From assembly GCA_017503325.1 (NCBI GenBank), contig JAFVTI010000030.1, positions 1 through 64,000 of the forward strand: DNA of 64,000 bases, read 5' to 3'. Position numbers and translations under genes: made by a program. The notes beneath the pieces are model-generated. The model did no database searches and had not been told where the DNA came from. It saw only the letters and a list, made by a program, of their open reading frames with translations. The DNA comes from Clostridia bacterium. GTDB taxonomy: Bacteria > Bacillota > Clostridia > Oscillospirales > CAG-272. Positions 50,442-59,887 of this stretch are shown piece by piece. Position 1 is the stretch's first letter; each line of letters starts with the position of its first letter.

Positions 50442-51032
50442 TTACAATCGGATGTTGTTTTCATACAGATATTTCCGCAGTCGCTTTCGCATGCGGACCA
50501 GGCGCATGACAACGCTTGATTCGCGTATCCCAAACTGCATCGCGATCTCCTCATTGGTCATAAAACGGAAATATCGCATCAAAAACATATCTCGGTCACA
50601 AGGCTTTTGCCCTTCAAGGAAAAGGCGCATGCAACGGTTGATCTCCTCCGAGTCGCTCTCGGCATCGGTCTGCCGATCGGGCAAGCATTCCTCCAGCTCC
50701 TCAAGTGAGCTCAGGTATTCGCTCCCCGCCCTTCTCTCGGCTTGGTTGTAGCGCACGCGGTCGATGGCACGGCGGCGTACGATACCGCCAAGAAAGGCCG
50801 ACAGCTGCTTGGGCGACGCAGGCGGAACAGCGTTCCAAAGTTCAAGGATCGCATCGTTGACGCATTCCTCGGCATCCTGCTCCGAGCCCGTGATGCGCAG
50901 GGCGATCGAATGCATCAGCGCACCGTATTTACTTTGGGCTGCCCGCAATGCAAATTCATCGCGACGGCCAAGCAGCGCAACGATCTCTTCATCATCGGGC
51001 ATGCGCTCCCACGCATTTTCATCAAGGATCAT
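50442..51032 (-). CDS. ECF-type RNA polymerase sigma factor
   Basis: A 196-aa sigma factor. Region 2 (about 30-95) has ITGSEQDAEECVNDAILELWNAVPP and RRRAIDRVRYNQAERR. Region 4 (about 145-190) has MTNEEIAMQFGIRESSVVMRLVRMRKRLRKYL. It likely activates the membrane protein gene downstream and others. The ATG follows AGGAGGAAGGAG. The partner architecture (sigma factor then membrane-anchored regulator) is repeated at 58-60 kb. Confidence 0.89.
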   Translation of the reverse strand: MILDENAWERMPDDEEIVALLGRRDEFALRAAQSKYGALMHSIALRITGSEQDAEECVNDAILELWNAVPPASPKQLSAFLGGIVRRRAIDRVRYNQAERRAGSEYLSSLEELEECLPDRQTDAESDSEEINRCMRLFLEGQKPCDRDMFLMRYFRFMTNEEIAMQFGIRESSVVMRLVRMRKRLRKYLYENNIRL

Positions 51033-51140
51033 GCTCCTTCCTCCTTTTTAAGCAATTTGGCACATGTGCTTCACCCTTAAGAACGAAACAAAACGGTTTT
51101 GACAACACATTTTGGGAAAATATTTTTTGTGAATGGAGTG

Positions 51141-51360
51141 ACACTCGGGGGTGACACTGCGGGAGCAAGCCCCCGCCCTACGTACATTTCGCACTTCGCT
51201 CAGGATGACACTCGGGGGTGACACTGCGGGAGCAAGCCCCCGCCCTACGTACATTTCGCACTTCGCTCAGGATGACACTCGGGGGTGACACTGCGGGAGC
51301 AAGCCCCCGCCCTACGTACATTTCGCACTTCGCTCAAGATGACACTCGGGCGAGGCAACA
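51141..51360. repeat. 67-bp tandem repeat, three full units plus a partial
   Basis: Units start at 51141, 51208 and 51275, with a partial start at 51342, a 67-bp period. Each contains GACACTGCGGGAGCAAGCCC, CCCTACGTACATTTCGCA and CTTCGCTCAGGATGACACTC. The first two units are identical and the third differs by one base in the last part. The stretch between the sigma factor and uvrA holds no gene. A related 24-bp block sits at 63166-63189. Confidence 0.9.
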
Positions 51361-51388
51361 CGATAAATAAGCGAAAGATTACAAGAAA

Positions 51389-51406
51389 ACCCTTGCTGTG
51401 CAAGGG
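51389..51406 (-). terminator. Terminator downstream of uvrA
   Basis: The stem CCCTTG/CAAGGG is followed on the minus strand by TTTTCTTGT, 25 bp after the uvrA stop. Confidence 0.7.
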
Positions 51407-51430
51407 CTTTCTCTCTCATTTATTCATGGT

Positions 51431-54271
51431 TCATTTATTCAAAACCTTCTTCAGGTAATTTCCGGTGTACGACTTCTCGCACGCGACGATCTGCTCGGGT
51501 GTGCCTGCGGCTACCAGCGTGCCGCCGCCGTCACCGCCCTCAGGTCCTAAGTCAATGATATAGTCCGCACACTTAATAACGTCCATATTATGCTCAATGA
51601 CCAGCACGGTATTGCCGCCGTCCACCAGTCGCTGCAAAACGCCCAGCAGCTGCGCTACGTCGGCAGTATGCAAGCCCGTAGTGGGCTCGTCCAGCACGTA
51701 AATGGTCTTGCCCGTATCGCGTCTTGAAAGCTCTGTCGCCAGCTTGACTCTCTGCGCTTCACCGCCCGAGAGCGTAGTAGACGACTGTCCGATCTTGATA
51801 TATCCAAGTCCCACGTCCTGCAGCGTTTTGAGCTTGCGCACGATCTTGGGCAGGCCGTCAAAGAAGGTCACGCCCTCCTCGACCGTCATATCCAGCACGT
51901 CGTAAATGCTCTTGCCCTTATATTTGACGTCCAGGGTATCGCGGTTGTATCTCTTGCCCTTACAAACGTCGCACGTCACGTACACGTCGGGCAAAAAATG
52001 CATTTCAATGCAACGCACGCCGTCGCCCTCACAGGCCTCACAGCGGCCGCCCTTGACGTTAAAGGAGAATCTGCCCGGTCCGTAGCCCTTGGCCTTGGCG
52101 TCCTTGGTCTGCGCGAACAGATCGCGGATGTCGCCGAACAGCCCCGTATAGGTGGCGGGGTTGGAGCGCGGCGTTCTGCCGATGGGGCTTTGGTCAATGC
52201 AAATGATCTTGTCCAGATGCTCGTCGCCCTCCACGCGCTCGTGCTTGCCGGGATAGGTGATGGCGTTATTGAGTCTGTCTGCCAGCACGGGATGAATGAT
52301 GCCGTTGACCAGCGAGGATTTGCCCGAGCCGCTCACACCCGTCACGCAAACAAAGCAGCCTAAGGGGATCTCCACGTCCAGCTTTTTGAGATTATGCTCC
52401 TCTGCCCCGTATACACGCAGGAAATTGCCGTTGCCGGGTCTGCGCTGTGCGGGCACGGGAATGGAAAGTCTGCCCGACAAATAGCCGCCGGTCAGTGAGT
52501 TTTCGTTCCTTGCGACCTCTTCCGGCGTGCCGCAGGCCACGATCTGACCGCCGTGCACGCCTGCGCCCGGGCCAACGTCAATGATATAGTCGGATTCGTG
52601 CATGGTCTCCTCGTCGTGCTCAACCACGATGACCGTGTTACCAAGGTCGCGCAGCGTTTTGAGCGTGGCGATCAGCTTGGAATTGTCACGCGAGTGCAGG
52701 CCAATGCTGGGTTCGTCCAGAATATACAGCACGCCGGTCAAGGCAGAGCCGATCTGCGTGGCAAGTCTGATGCGCTGTGCCTCACCGCCCGAAAGCGTAC
52801 CCGCCTTGCGTCCAAGCGTCAGATACCCAAGCCCTACGCTGACAAGAAAACCGAGTCTTGCGCGGATCTCCTTGAGAATTTCCCTCGAAATGACCGCGTC
52901 ACCGCCCGTAAATTGCAGCGCATTGATAAAATCCAGTGCGTTTTCTACCGACATGGCGCAGAAATCGTGGATATTGAGCCCGCCCACCGTGACGCCCAGC
53001 ACCACGGGAGAAAGACGCTTGCCGCCGCACACGGGGCAATCCGCCTCCTGCACGAACTGCGTATAATATTCCTTACCGAACATGCCGCCGTTCTTCATGC
53101 GGCTCTCGACCATTTCCAGGATGCCGTGGAAGGTGGTGGTCTGCTCGTGCGTCTGTCCGCCGAAATGGCGCGTGATGCGGTAAACGCGATCACCCGTGCC
53201 ATGCAGCAGCGCGTCCAGCGCGTCCTTGCCGTATTCACGAATGGGCATGTCCAGATCAAAGCCCGCAACCTTGCCTACCTCGGCAAACAAGGGGCCGTTC
53301 CAGCTGTCCTCCTCCAGGGTCTTGAAGCCGTTGACCGCGATCGCGCCCCCGCGCAGCGAAAGACGCTTATCGGGGATAACCTTGGCGGCGGATACAGTCT
53401 GCATCTCGCCAAGACCCGCGCATACGGGACATGCGCCCGTGGGATTGTTGAAGGAAAACATGCGGGGCTCCAGCTCCCCGATCGAAATGCCGTGCTCCTC
53501 GCAGGCATAGCTTTGCGAGAAAGAAAGCTCGATCGGCTTCCCTTCACCGCGCGGCACGGTCACGATCAACAGGTGCCCCTCTGCCAGATTCAGCGCAGTT
53601 TCCACCGAATCGCCAAGGCGGGAGCGTACGCCCTCCTTGAGCGCAAGTCTGTCCACCACGACCTCGATATCGTGCTTTTTGTTCTTGTCCAGCGAAATGT
53701 CCTCGCCAAGGTCGTAAAGGCTGCCGTCGATGCGCACGCGGGCGTATCCGCTCCTTTTGGCATCGGCCAGCACCTTTTCATGCATACCCTTCTGCGCACG
53801 TACTACGGGTGCCAGCACCAAAAAGCGCTCGCCCTCGGGCAGCTCGCAGATCTTATCTATAATGGTGTCGGTGCTCTGCCGTCTGATCTCCTTGCCGCAG
53901 ATCGGGCAATGCGGCACGCCCACACGTGCGTACAGCAGACGCAGATAGTCGTAGATCTCTGTCACGGTACCCACGGTGGAACGCGGGTTTTTGGAGGTGG
54001 TCTTCTGGTCGATCGAAATGGCGGGGCTCAGGCCGTCGATGGTGTCCACGTCAGGCTTGTCCATCTGCCCCAGAAACATACGCGCATACGAGGACAGCGA
54101 CTCGACAAAGCGGCGGTGTCCCTCGGCATACACGGTATCAAAGGCCAGGGAGGATTTTCCCGAACCCGAAAGGCCTGTCAGTATGACAAGCTGATCACGC
54201 GGAATCTCCACGTCAATATTTTTGAGATTATTGACGCGTGCCCCGCGAATCACGATTTTTTGAAGCTTCAT
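51431..54271 (-). CDS. uvrA: Excinuclease ABC subunit A
   Basis: A 946-aa ABC-type DNA repair ATPase with two nucleotide-binding halves. Walker A motifs are GLSGSGKSSL near residue 33 and GVSGSGKSSL in the second half; the signature LSGGEAQRIRLA and LSGGEAQRVKLA are intact. Zinc-finger cysteines are present (CPICGKE, CEACEGDG, CDVCKGKR). It recognises damaged DNA with UvrB. It is the third gene of uvrB-X-uvrA. Confidence 0.97.
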   Translation of the reverse strand: MKLQKIVIRGARVNNLKNIDVEIPRDQLVILTGLSGSGKSSLAFDTVYAEGHRRFVESLSSYARMFLGQMDKPDVDTIDGLSPAISIDQKTTSKNPRSTVGTVTEIYDYLRLLYARVGVPHCPICGKEIRRQSTDTIIDKICELPEGERFLVLAPVVRAQKGMHEKVLADAKRSGYARVRIDGSLYDLGEDISLDKNKKHDIEVVVDRLALKEGVRSRLGDSVETALNLAEGHLLIVTVPRGEGKPIELSFSQSYACEEHGISIGELEPRMFSFNNPTGACPVCAGLGEMQTVSAAKVIPDKRLSLRGGAIAVNGFKTLEEDSWNGPLFAEVGKVAGFDLDMPIREYGKDALDALLHGTGDRVYRITRHFGGQTHEQTTTFHGILEMVESRMKNGGMFGKEYYTQFVQEADCPVCGGKRLSPVVLGVTVGGLNIHDFCAMSVENALDFINALQFTGGDAVISREILKEIRARLGFLVSVGLGYLTLGRKAGTLSGGEAQRIRLATQIGSALTGVLYILDEPSIGLHSRDNSKLIATLKTLRDLGNTVIVVEHDEETMHESDYIIDVGPGAGVHGGQIVACGTPEEVARNENSLTGGYLSGRLSIPVPAQRRPGNGNFLRVYGAEEHNLKKLDVEIPLGCFVCVTGVSGSGKSSLVNGIIHPVLADRLNNAITYPGKHERVEGDEHLDKIICIDQSPIGRTPRSNPATYTGLFGDIRDLFAQTKDAKAKGYGPGRFSFNVKGGRCEACEGDGVRCIEMHFLPDVYVTCDVCKGKRYNRDTLDVKYKGKSIYDVLDMTVEEGVTFFDGLPKIVRKLKTLQDVGLGYIKIGQSSTTLSGGEAQRVKLATELSRRDTGKTIYVLDEPTTGLHTADVAQLLGVLQRLVDGGNTVLVIEHNMDVIKCADYIIDLGPEGGDGGGTLVAAGTPEQIVACEKSYTGNYLKKVLNK

Positions 54272-54286
54272 TGGTTTTACTCTCTT

Positions 54287-54772
54287 TTATTCCTTGATGT
54301 GCTCACATGCGCCGACACCCAGGTCGCTGCGCAGGCGTTCGATTTGCTTTTGCGTGATATAGGAGGTGGATCTGATTCTCTTCTTACCGTTCTTCATGTA
54401 AAAAGCAAGACCGATTTCCTTGTATTTGCTCTGATCCTCTGTGATGCGGTTCCCCTTTTTATCACAAGGGAAAATGCCCATCAGATCCTGCAGCTCGAAG
54501 TGAATGACCGTGCCCTGCTCGTCCTTGCCCGCAACCACGATACCGTTCGCGCTGACGCTGACTGCCTCAAAAGCCAACACGGCCGCCTCGTACGCGGTAT
54601 ACAGCGTAAACAGGCCCAAAAACGGCAGCAGAATATAGCCTATAAAATTGTCAAATAACCCAAGCGCATAAGCGCCGCACAAAAGCACCAGCTCACCGAC
54701 AAGGATCAGCAGCGTCCAGAGCAGATATTTGTAGTTGATCAGCGGAACGCGTCTTTTTTTAGTTTGTTTCAT
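54287..54772 (-). CDS. Small membrane protein nested in the uvr operon
   Basis: A 161-aa protein. After a basic start two transmembrane helices (about 18-40, 45-67) lead to a cytoplasmic or external domain with [39 protein letters not shown]. It resembles small membrane proteins with a PH-like (DUF) domain, but I cannot name the family. The ATG lies inside uvrB (overlap of 14 bp) behind AAGGAGGAGATAAG. It lies 15 bp before uvrA, so it is co-transcribed with both. Confidence 0.75.
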   Translation of the reverse strand: MKQTKKRRVPLINYKYLLWTLLILVGELVLLCGAYALGLFDNFIGYILLPFLGLFTLYTAYEAAVLAFEAVSVSANGIVVAGKDEQGTVIHFELQDLMGIFPCDKKGNRITEDQSKYKEIGLAFYMKNGKKRIRSTSYITQKQIERLRSDLGVGACEHIKE

Positions 54773-56753
54773 GCTTATCTCCTCCTTGGATCCTCTTGAT
54801 CTGATCACGCAGGTACGCTGCCTTTTCAAATTCCAGCTTGGCAGCCGCCTGACGCATCTCTGTCGTCAGCTCGGCGATCAGCTTATCCTTTTGCTTTGCA
54901 GGCATTTTACCCTTGGCAGCCTGCTCGGCTCTCGAGCCCTGCTTGCCGCCAGTGGGAGAGGCCATATCAATGACGTCGCGGATATCCTTGACCACCGTGC
55001 GCGGTACGATGCCGTTGGCGCGGTTGTATGCATCCTGCTTTGCGCGGCGGCGCGCGGTCTCGGCAATGGCTCTTTGCATCGAGCCGGTGATTGTGTCTCC
55101 GTACATAATGACCTTGCCCGACGCATTACGCGCAGCACGACCGATGGTCTGGATCAGCGAGGTCTCACCGCGCAGGAAGCCTTCCTTGTCCGCGTCAAGG
55201 ATCGCAACCAGCGATACCTCGGGCAAGTCAAGACCCTCGCGCAACAGGTTAATGCCCACCAGCACGTCAAAGACACCCATACGAAGGTCGCGGATAATCT
55301 CCATACGCTCCATGGTTTCCACGTTGAAATGGATATAGCGCACGCGCACACCATTCTGCTCTAAATAATCGGTCAGGTCCTCTGCCATTTTTTTGGTCAG
55401 CGTGGTCACCAGCACGCGTTCGCTCTTGGCAACTCGCTCGCGGATCTCGCCAAGCAGATCGTCCACCTGGCCCTCGATCGGGCGCACCTCGACCTCGGGG
55501 TCAAGTAAGCCCGTGGGTCTGATCAGCTGCTCTGCCACCTGCTCGGTATGCTCCTTTTCAAAGGGGCCGGGCGTGGCGCTGACAAAGACGGCTTGGTTGA
55601 TCTTATCCTCAAATTCCTCGAAATACAGGGGGCGGTTGTCGTATGCGGACGGCAGACGGAAGCCGAAATCCACCAAGTTCTTCTTTCTTGCGGTATCGCC
55701 GCCGCTCATGCCGCGCACCTGCGGTACGGCTACGTGCGACTCGTCGATAAACAAGATATAATCATCCGGGAAATAGTCCAGCAGCGTATAAGGAGTCGAG
55801 CCGGGCTCTCTGCCCGCAAGCACGCGGGAGTAGTTTTCCACGCCAGAGCAAAAGCCCACCTCGCGCAGCATTTCCAGGTCGTACTTAGTGCGCTCGGTAA
55901 TGCGCTGTGCCTCGATCAGCTTCCCTTCTGATTCAAACCACGCTGCCCTGTCCACCATTTCACGGCGAATCTCTTCCAGCGCGGCGTCGCGCTTTTCATC
56001 GGATACGGCATAGTGCGTTGCGGGGAAAATGACGGCGTAGGAAAGCAAGCGCACAAGCTCACCCGTGACCGGATTGATGACCGAGATGCGGTCGATCTCA
56101 TCATCGAAAAATTCAATGCGTAAAAGCTTATCCGACACGTTTGCGGTCATGATCTCCAAGGTATCCCCGCGCACGCGGAAGCTGTTACGCACGGGATTGA
56201 GATCATTTCTCGAATAGCTGATGGCCACCAGGCGACGGATCAGCTCGTCGCGGTCCATCAGCATGCCGGGGCGCAGCGAGATCTGCAGCGTCTGATACTC
56301 CACGGGGTCACCGAGGGTATAGATGCAGGAGACCGACGCCACGATGATGACGTCGCGGCGCTCGAAGAGCGAGGACGTCGCGCTGTGGCGCAAGCGGTCG
56401 ATCTCGTCATTGACAAGCGCGTCCTTTTCAATATACATATCCTTGCCCGGGATATAGGCCTCGGGCTGGTAATAATCGTAGTACGACACGAAGAATTCCA
56501 CCGCATTCTCGGGGAAGAATTCGCGCATTTCGGTGCACACCTGCGCTGCAAGCGTTTTGTTGGGCTCCAGGATCAGCACGGGACGGTTACATTTTTCAAT
56601 GATATTGGCCATGGTAAAGGTTTTACCCGAGCCGGTCACACCCAAAAGCGTCTGATAGCGTGCGCCGTTTTCAAGACCCTCCACCAGCTGCGCGATGGCC
56701 TGCGGCTGGTCACCCATGGGCTCAAACGGGCTGACTAATTTGAACTTGTCCAT
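54759..56753 (-). CDS. uvrB: Excinuclease ABC subunit B
   Basis: A 664-aa helicase-like repair protein: Walker [14 protein letters not shown], the beta-hairpin region [26 protein letters not shown]-like FIDESH and the helicase motif GRAARN. The C-terminal UvrB/UvrC coiled coil has [28 protein letters not shown]. It loads on lesions with UvrA. The start at 56753 lies behind GGGAGGAG. Its leader is duplicated before the next upstream gene. Confidence 0.96.
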   Translation of the reverse strand: MDKFKLVSPFEPMGDQPQAIAQLVEGLENGARYQTLLGVTGSGKTFTMANIIEKCNRPVLILEPNKTLAAQVCTEMREFFPENAVEFFVSYYDYYQPEAYIPGKDMYIEKDALVNDEIDRLRHSATSSLFERRDVIIVASVSCIYTLGDPVEYQTLQISLRPGMLMDRDELIRRLVAISYSRNDLNPVRNSFRVRGDTLEIMTANVSDKLLRIEFFDDEIDRISVINPVTGELVRLLSYAVIFPATHYAVSDEKRDAALEEIRREMVDRAAWFESEGKLIEAQRITERTKYDLEMLREVGFCSGVENYSRVLAGREPGSTPYTLLDYFPDDYILFIDESHVAVPQVRGMSGGDTARKKNLVDFGFRLPSAYDNRPLYFEEFEDKINQAVFVSATPGPFEKEHTEQVAEQLIRPTGLLDPEVEVRPIEGQVDDLLGEIRERVAKSERVLVTTLTKKMAEDLTDYLEQNGVRVRYIHFNVETMERMEIIRDLRMGVFDVLVGINLLREGLDLPEVSLVAILDADKEGFLRGETSLIQTIGRAARNASGKVIMYGDTITGSMQRAIAETARRRAKQDAYNRANGIVPRTVVKDIRDVIDMASPTGGKQGSRAEQAAKGKMPAKQKDKLIAELTTEMRQAAAKLEFEKAAYLRDQIKRIQGGDKHETN

Positions 56754-56793
56754 GCTTCTCCTCCCTTCGCACGTCATAGTATGTCAATTTAAT

Positions 56794-56822
56794 AGTATAT
56801 CACGAAATTAAAAAAATGTAAA
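56794..56822 (-). promoter_or_regulatory. Promoter of the uvr operon
   Basis: TTTACA (56817-56822 on the minus strand) and TATACT (56794-56799) are separated by 17 bp, 41 bp before uvrB. The block from -10 to the ribosome site is nearly identical to that before the 56868 gene. Confidence 0.8.
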
Positions 56823-56867
56823 GATACAAGATAAAAAAATACGGAGCATAGCCGCTCCGCATTTTTA

Positions 56868-57656
56868 TCAACCGAACCCCATGAACTTCTTAGCCACAAG
56901 CTTTCCATTGTAGTAAAGCCTCATATTCACGTAGCCCATTTGCGCTTCAATGAGAATTCTTTTTCCATTCTCGGTTCTGATTCTTTTGCTCAATAAATAC
57001 TTATATCCGCCAAGACCGATATACCGATCAACCACTTTGTCGTTGATCACAAGCGAGTACATCCCGATACGAGAGCATACCCGGATCACGTTTCCGTCCG
57101 CAACGTATTCCATTCTGACCCTTCCGACGTCTGCCGTGTGAGGATCTGTTTTGGCAACTTTTATGGAAAAGATCAACCATAATACGATGATCAAACCGCA
57201 CAATATCAGAATCGGGTGAACAATCATTCCCGCGATCTGATTATTCTGATTGGTTTTTACATAGTCGGACAGGCTCAGCAGCGTTGTTTTCCCGTGACTC
57301 ATTTCCATAATTTCAAAGTCACAATCGTGACGGCTGCTCGGACCGTAATACACTTTGATCTTATCAAATCTCTTCAGGCTGTCAAGTGCCTCCTTGTCCA
57401 ACCTTATGTCCGCTATCGTGCTGATCTCAAATGGCCTTTCGTATTCTTCAAAATACACGATGTATCTGGCATCACTTTTGTAACCCCGAATCCTTTCATA
57501 TCTGCAAAAGGAAAGCTCTGCATAAGACAGATCATCGTATGATACGTCAAATTCCGGGTAAAGGGATATACTGTTAAAAAGCAGAAACGAAAATAAGCCC
57601 GTAAAAGCCAATGCAAATACAAGAAACACACAGAGCATAAACACATATCCGTCCAT
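56868..57656 (-). CDS. Membrane protein, unknown function, sharing the uvrB leader
   Basis: A 262-aa protein. An N-terminal helix (about 5-30) precedes an external part of about 115 aa (FDVSYDDLSYAELSFCRYERIRGYKSDARYIVYFEEYERP). A second helix (about 150-175) leads to a C-terminal domain rich in Arg and Tyr (RIGMYSLVINDKVVDRYIGLGGYKYLL). I do not recognise a family. The start at 57656 follows the same GGGAGGGGAAG-type leader as uvrB, and the promoters match. It is upstream of uvrB on the same strand and is separated from it by 114 bp. Confidence 0.75.
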   Translation of the reverse strand: MDGYVFMLCVFLVFALAFTGLFSFLLFNSISLYPEFDVSYDDLSYAELSFCRYERIRGYKSDARYIVYFEEYERPFEISTIADIRLDKEALDSLKRFDKIKVYYGPSSRHDCDFEIMEMSHGKTTLLSLSDYVKTNQNNQIAGMIVHPILILCGLIIVLWLIFSIKVAKTDPHTADVGRVRMEYVADGNVIRVCSRIGMYSLVINDKVVDRYIGLGGYKYLLSKRIRTENGKRILIEAQMGYVNMRLYYNGKLVAKKFMGFG

Positions 57657-57696
57657 ACTTCCCCTCCCTTCGCGCGTCATAGTATGTCAATTTAAT

Positions 57697-57725
57697 AGTA
57701 TAGCACAATTTTTGAAAAAAGTAAA
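57697..57725 (-). promoter_or_regulatory. Promoter of the 56.9-kb gene, copy of the uvrB promoter
   Basis: TTTACT and TATACT are separated by 17 bp. The 40 bp that follow up to the ATG (TATTAAATTGACATACTATG...) are almost the same as before uvrB. Confidence 0.8.
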
Positions 57726-57779
57726 TAGTGAGAGAAAAAAAGCAACGGCAAATTGCGTGGGGGTCCTATGTTCAATAAA

Positions 57780-57946
57780 TGTAGGGGAGGAGTAAGTTCC
57801 AAGGCTCTGGCAGGGGCTTAGAACATCGCAAGCGCATCGCGCTTGCTTATTTGCGCCAATAGTCGTTATATCTATTCACTTTCCCGGCGCAAACCTTGCA
57901 CGAGCGGCAGAGCCGCGCGTGCAGGGTTCTGAGTCGGGAAAGTACA
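57780..57946 (+). ncRNA. Candidate structured RNA of unknown class
   Basis: The sequence can form several stems in order: GTTCcAAG/CTTaGAAC (57796-57824), GCAAGCGC/GCGCTTGC (57828-57846), and a large one with outer arms ACTTTCCCG/CGGGAAAGT (57878-57943) enclosing CCTTGCACG/CGTGCAGG and CGGC/GCCG. A long terminator follows. No open reading frame fits. I cannot match it to 6S, SRP, RNase P or tmRNA by eye. It may instead be read on the minus strand after the tRNA. Confidence 0.35.
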
Positions 57947-57948
57947 TC

Positions 57949-57989
57949 AAAACAAAGAGAGGGGTGCTACTGCACCCCTCTCTTTGTTT
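57949..57989. terminator. Long bidirectional terminator beside the tRNA
   Basis: A perfect 19-bp stem (AAAACAAAGAGAGGGGTGC with its complement) and a four-base loop TACT are followed by T-rich bases on both strands. It ends the tRNA transcript. Confidence 0.87.
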
Positions 57990-58066
57990 TGGTGGGCTAT
58001 CAGGGACTTGAACCCCGGACCAACCGGTTATGAGCCGGTAGCTCTGACCAACTGAGCTAATAGCCC
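57990..58066 (-). tRNA. tRNA with anticodon CAT (Met, or Ile with modified CAT)
   Basis: 77 nt with encoded CCA. The acceptor stem GGGCTAT pairs with ATAGCCC, the D arm has AGCTCAGTTGGTCAGAGCT, the anticodon arm has CGGCTCATAACCG and the T arm has GGGGTTCAAGTCCC. The CAT anticodon is used by elongator Met and by Ile tRNA decoding AUA after lysidine modification. The CGGCTCATAACCG arm resembles the latter, but the identity cannot be settled here. Confidence 0.93.
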
Positions 58067-58201
58067 GTCAAACGACCTATATATTATACTTGTTTTCCTT
58101 GCTCTTGTCAAGAGCATAATTGAAAATATTCTCTTTTCGCGCAAAACCGCTGCAGCCCCCGCCCTTTGGCGGAGGCTGCTTTTGTTTATGCCGTTCTATA
58201 T

Positions 58202-59887
58202 TCATTGAGTAGTGAGATCTCCGTCCGTGCAATGAATGATCACGCCCGGCAGAAAGGCACCACTAACACCCCTGATGCTTTGCCACTCCTGCATGGTTCC
58301 ACCGTAATCTACCTCCCGAAGGCTGCTGCTATCAGCAGCAAAAAACAATCCAAACGCGTTTGTCCCAATCGCAATGACGGATCGCGGAATGTAAAGATTC
58401 GCAAGAAAATAGTTGTTCTCGAACGCTTGCGTGCCGATCTCTGTCACGCCCTCGGGAATTATAACAGTCTCCAGGTGCGTGCAAATATGAAATGCAAAAT
58501 TCGGGATCTTCTTCAAATTCGGAGACAATTCAAGCTCCACAAGGCTCTTGCATCCCTGAAATGCGTACTGACCGATCACATTCGTGTTTTCGGAGCACAC
58601 AACCTTTTTCAATGTTCTGTTCTCGGTTCCCTTCGATGCAAATGCATAATCCCCTATATAGGTAACGCCCGGACCCATATAGATCTCGTGAATCGTGTTG
58701 TTATCGAAAAAGGCTCTGTCTCCGATCGGGTTATTGACGTAGAGCACGGGATCGGTGCAGTTTCCGACGCCCATAATCACGCCGTTCACAATATACAACC
58801 CCTCGGAATACGCGGGCGTATCAAAGATGTGTCGTACGGTTTTGGTAATGCCGTCCTCCACGTAAGTCGCAACCAGCACCAATCTCTTGCCCGCGGGCAG
58901 ATCACGGATTTCGGTCGCGGTGGGAACAAGCTCCTGCAGCAGCACTTCCCCTTCGTAGAGTGCAAGCGTCATAATCGCTCTCTCGCCCTCAAACGCTTCA
59001 TCCCACACGGGGGTAACGGTCATTTTGGTATATTCCACATCGGTTTCCAGCCGCAGGGCTTGATTTCCATCCTCCACAAAGACCTTAACGGTACGGTCAC
59101 CCTCCATGCGCACGTCCTTAATGCTCTCGCCGTCGATATACTTGATCGCATCGATGGTGTATTCCTGCAGGCCGTCCACGTCGCCTACGTTATATTTCAG
59201 GATCAGGTTCTCCATATCCGAGCCGCGCTCGAACATATATGACGAATACTTGACGCCGTTGAGCGTAAAGGAAATGATCTCAAAGCCGTCCGGGTTTTCC
59301 AGGTGCACGTGTATATAGATATCCTCGTTCTTGAGTGCATAGTAGGTCTGACCGAAGATGATCATCTCGGTTTCCTGCTCGGTTTCGGATCCGGTCTCCG
59401 TATCTGTTGCCGGCTCTGCACCCGTTTCGGGATCGGTCTCGGGATCGGTCTCGGGCTCGCTTCCGGGCACCTCCTCTTCGCTCAAGAAGGAAAAGGTGTA
59501 AGGAGGCAGCGTGCTCGAGGCACTAAGCTCGTCCATCTGCGGCACGGGAGCATTTGCTTTTACATCCGCTGCAGGCTGCAGATCGTTGGTCACCGTCATG
59601 CCCAGATACACAGGCACTTGCTTGATCACGTCGCCGGGCAGATCGGTCGTTTCTGCCATTCCCGTAGGCTGCTCTTCCCCCGGCAGAATATCGGGCAGCA
59701 TCGTCATAAACACACCCGCAATCAAGCTGACGCATACGAGTGCTGCCACCAGCGAGATCAGCGCAACAGGTCTGCGCCTTCCTCTTCTTTGCCACAGCTT
59801 GTATCTTTTTGCAAGATGATGATCCACGATCTCCTCATCAATACCGGACACGACGTCCAGCGTAAAATCCTTTTTATCCTTACGCAT
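58202..59887 (-). CDS. Membrane-anchored leucine-rich-repeat (BspA-type) protein, anti-sigma partner
   Basis: A 561-aa protein. A cytoplasmic stretch (1-40) precedes one transmembrane helix (about 41-63). An acidic linker rich in Glu/Thr/Pro (ETDPETDPETGAEPATDTE) follows, then beta-rich parts and a C-terminal block of LRR_5 repeats (IHEIYMGPGVTYIGDYAF, LKKVVCSENTNVIGQYAF, LVELELSPNLKKIPNFAF, LETVIIPEGVTEIGTQAF, LANLYIPRSVIAIGTNAF). Such repeats bind surfaces or proteins. It overlaps the sigma factor by 8 bp, so it is its likely anti-sigma partner. Confidence 0.86.
   Translation of the reverse strand: MRKDKKDFTLDVVSGIDEEIVDHHLAKRYKLWQRRGRRRPVALISLVAALVCVSLIAGVFMTMLPDILPGEEQPTGMAETTDLPGDVIKQVPVYLGMTVTNDLQPAADVKANAPVPQMDELSASSTLPPYTFSFLSEEEVPGSEPETDPETDPETGAEPATDTETGSETEQETEMIIFGQTYYALKNEDIYIHVHLENPDGFEIISFTLNGVKYSSYMFERGSDMENLILKYNVGDVDGLQEYTIDAIKYIDGESIKDVRMEGDRTVKVFVEDGNQALRLETDVEYTKMTVTPVWDEAFEGERAIMTLALYEGEVLLQELVPTATEIRDLPAGKRLVLVATYVEDGITKTVRHIFDTPAYSEGLYIVNGVIMGVGNCTDPVLYVNNPIGDRAFFDNNTIHEIYMGPGVTYIGDYAFASKGTENRTLKKVVCSENTNVIGQYAFQGCKSLVELELSPNLKKIPNFAFHICTHLETVIIPEGVTEIGTQAFENNYFLANLYIPRSVIAIGTNAFGLFFAADSSSLREVDYGGTMQEWQSIRGVSGAFLPGVIIHCTDGDLTTQ

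Noticed and set aside
51141..51360. 67-bp tandem repeats as a CRISPR array
   Set aside because: The repeats are directly joined with no unique spacers and each unit is one sequence.
52553..54658. Open frame of 701 codons on the plus strand
   Set aside because: It is antisense to uvrA, which has all its motifs on the minus strand; the reading frame is a by-product of codon bias.
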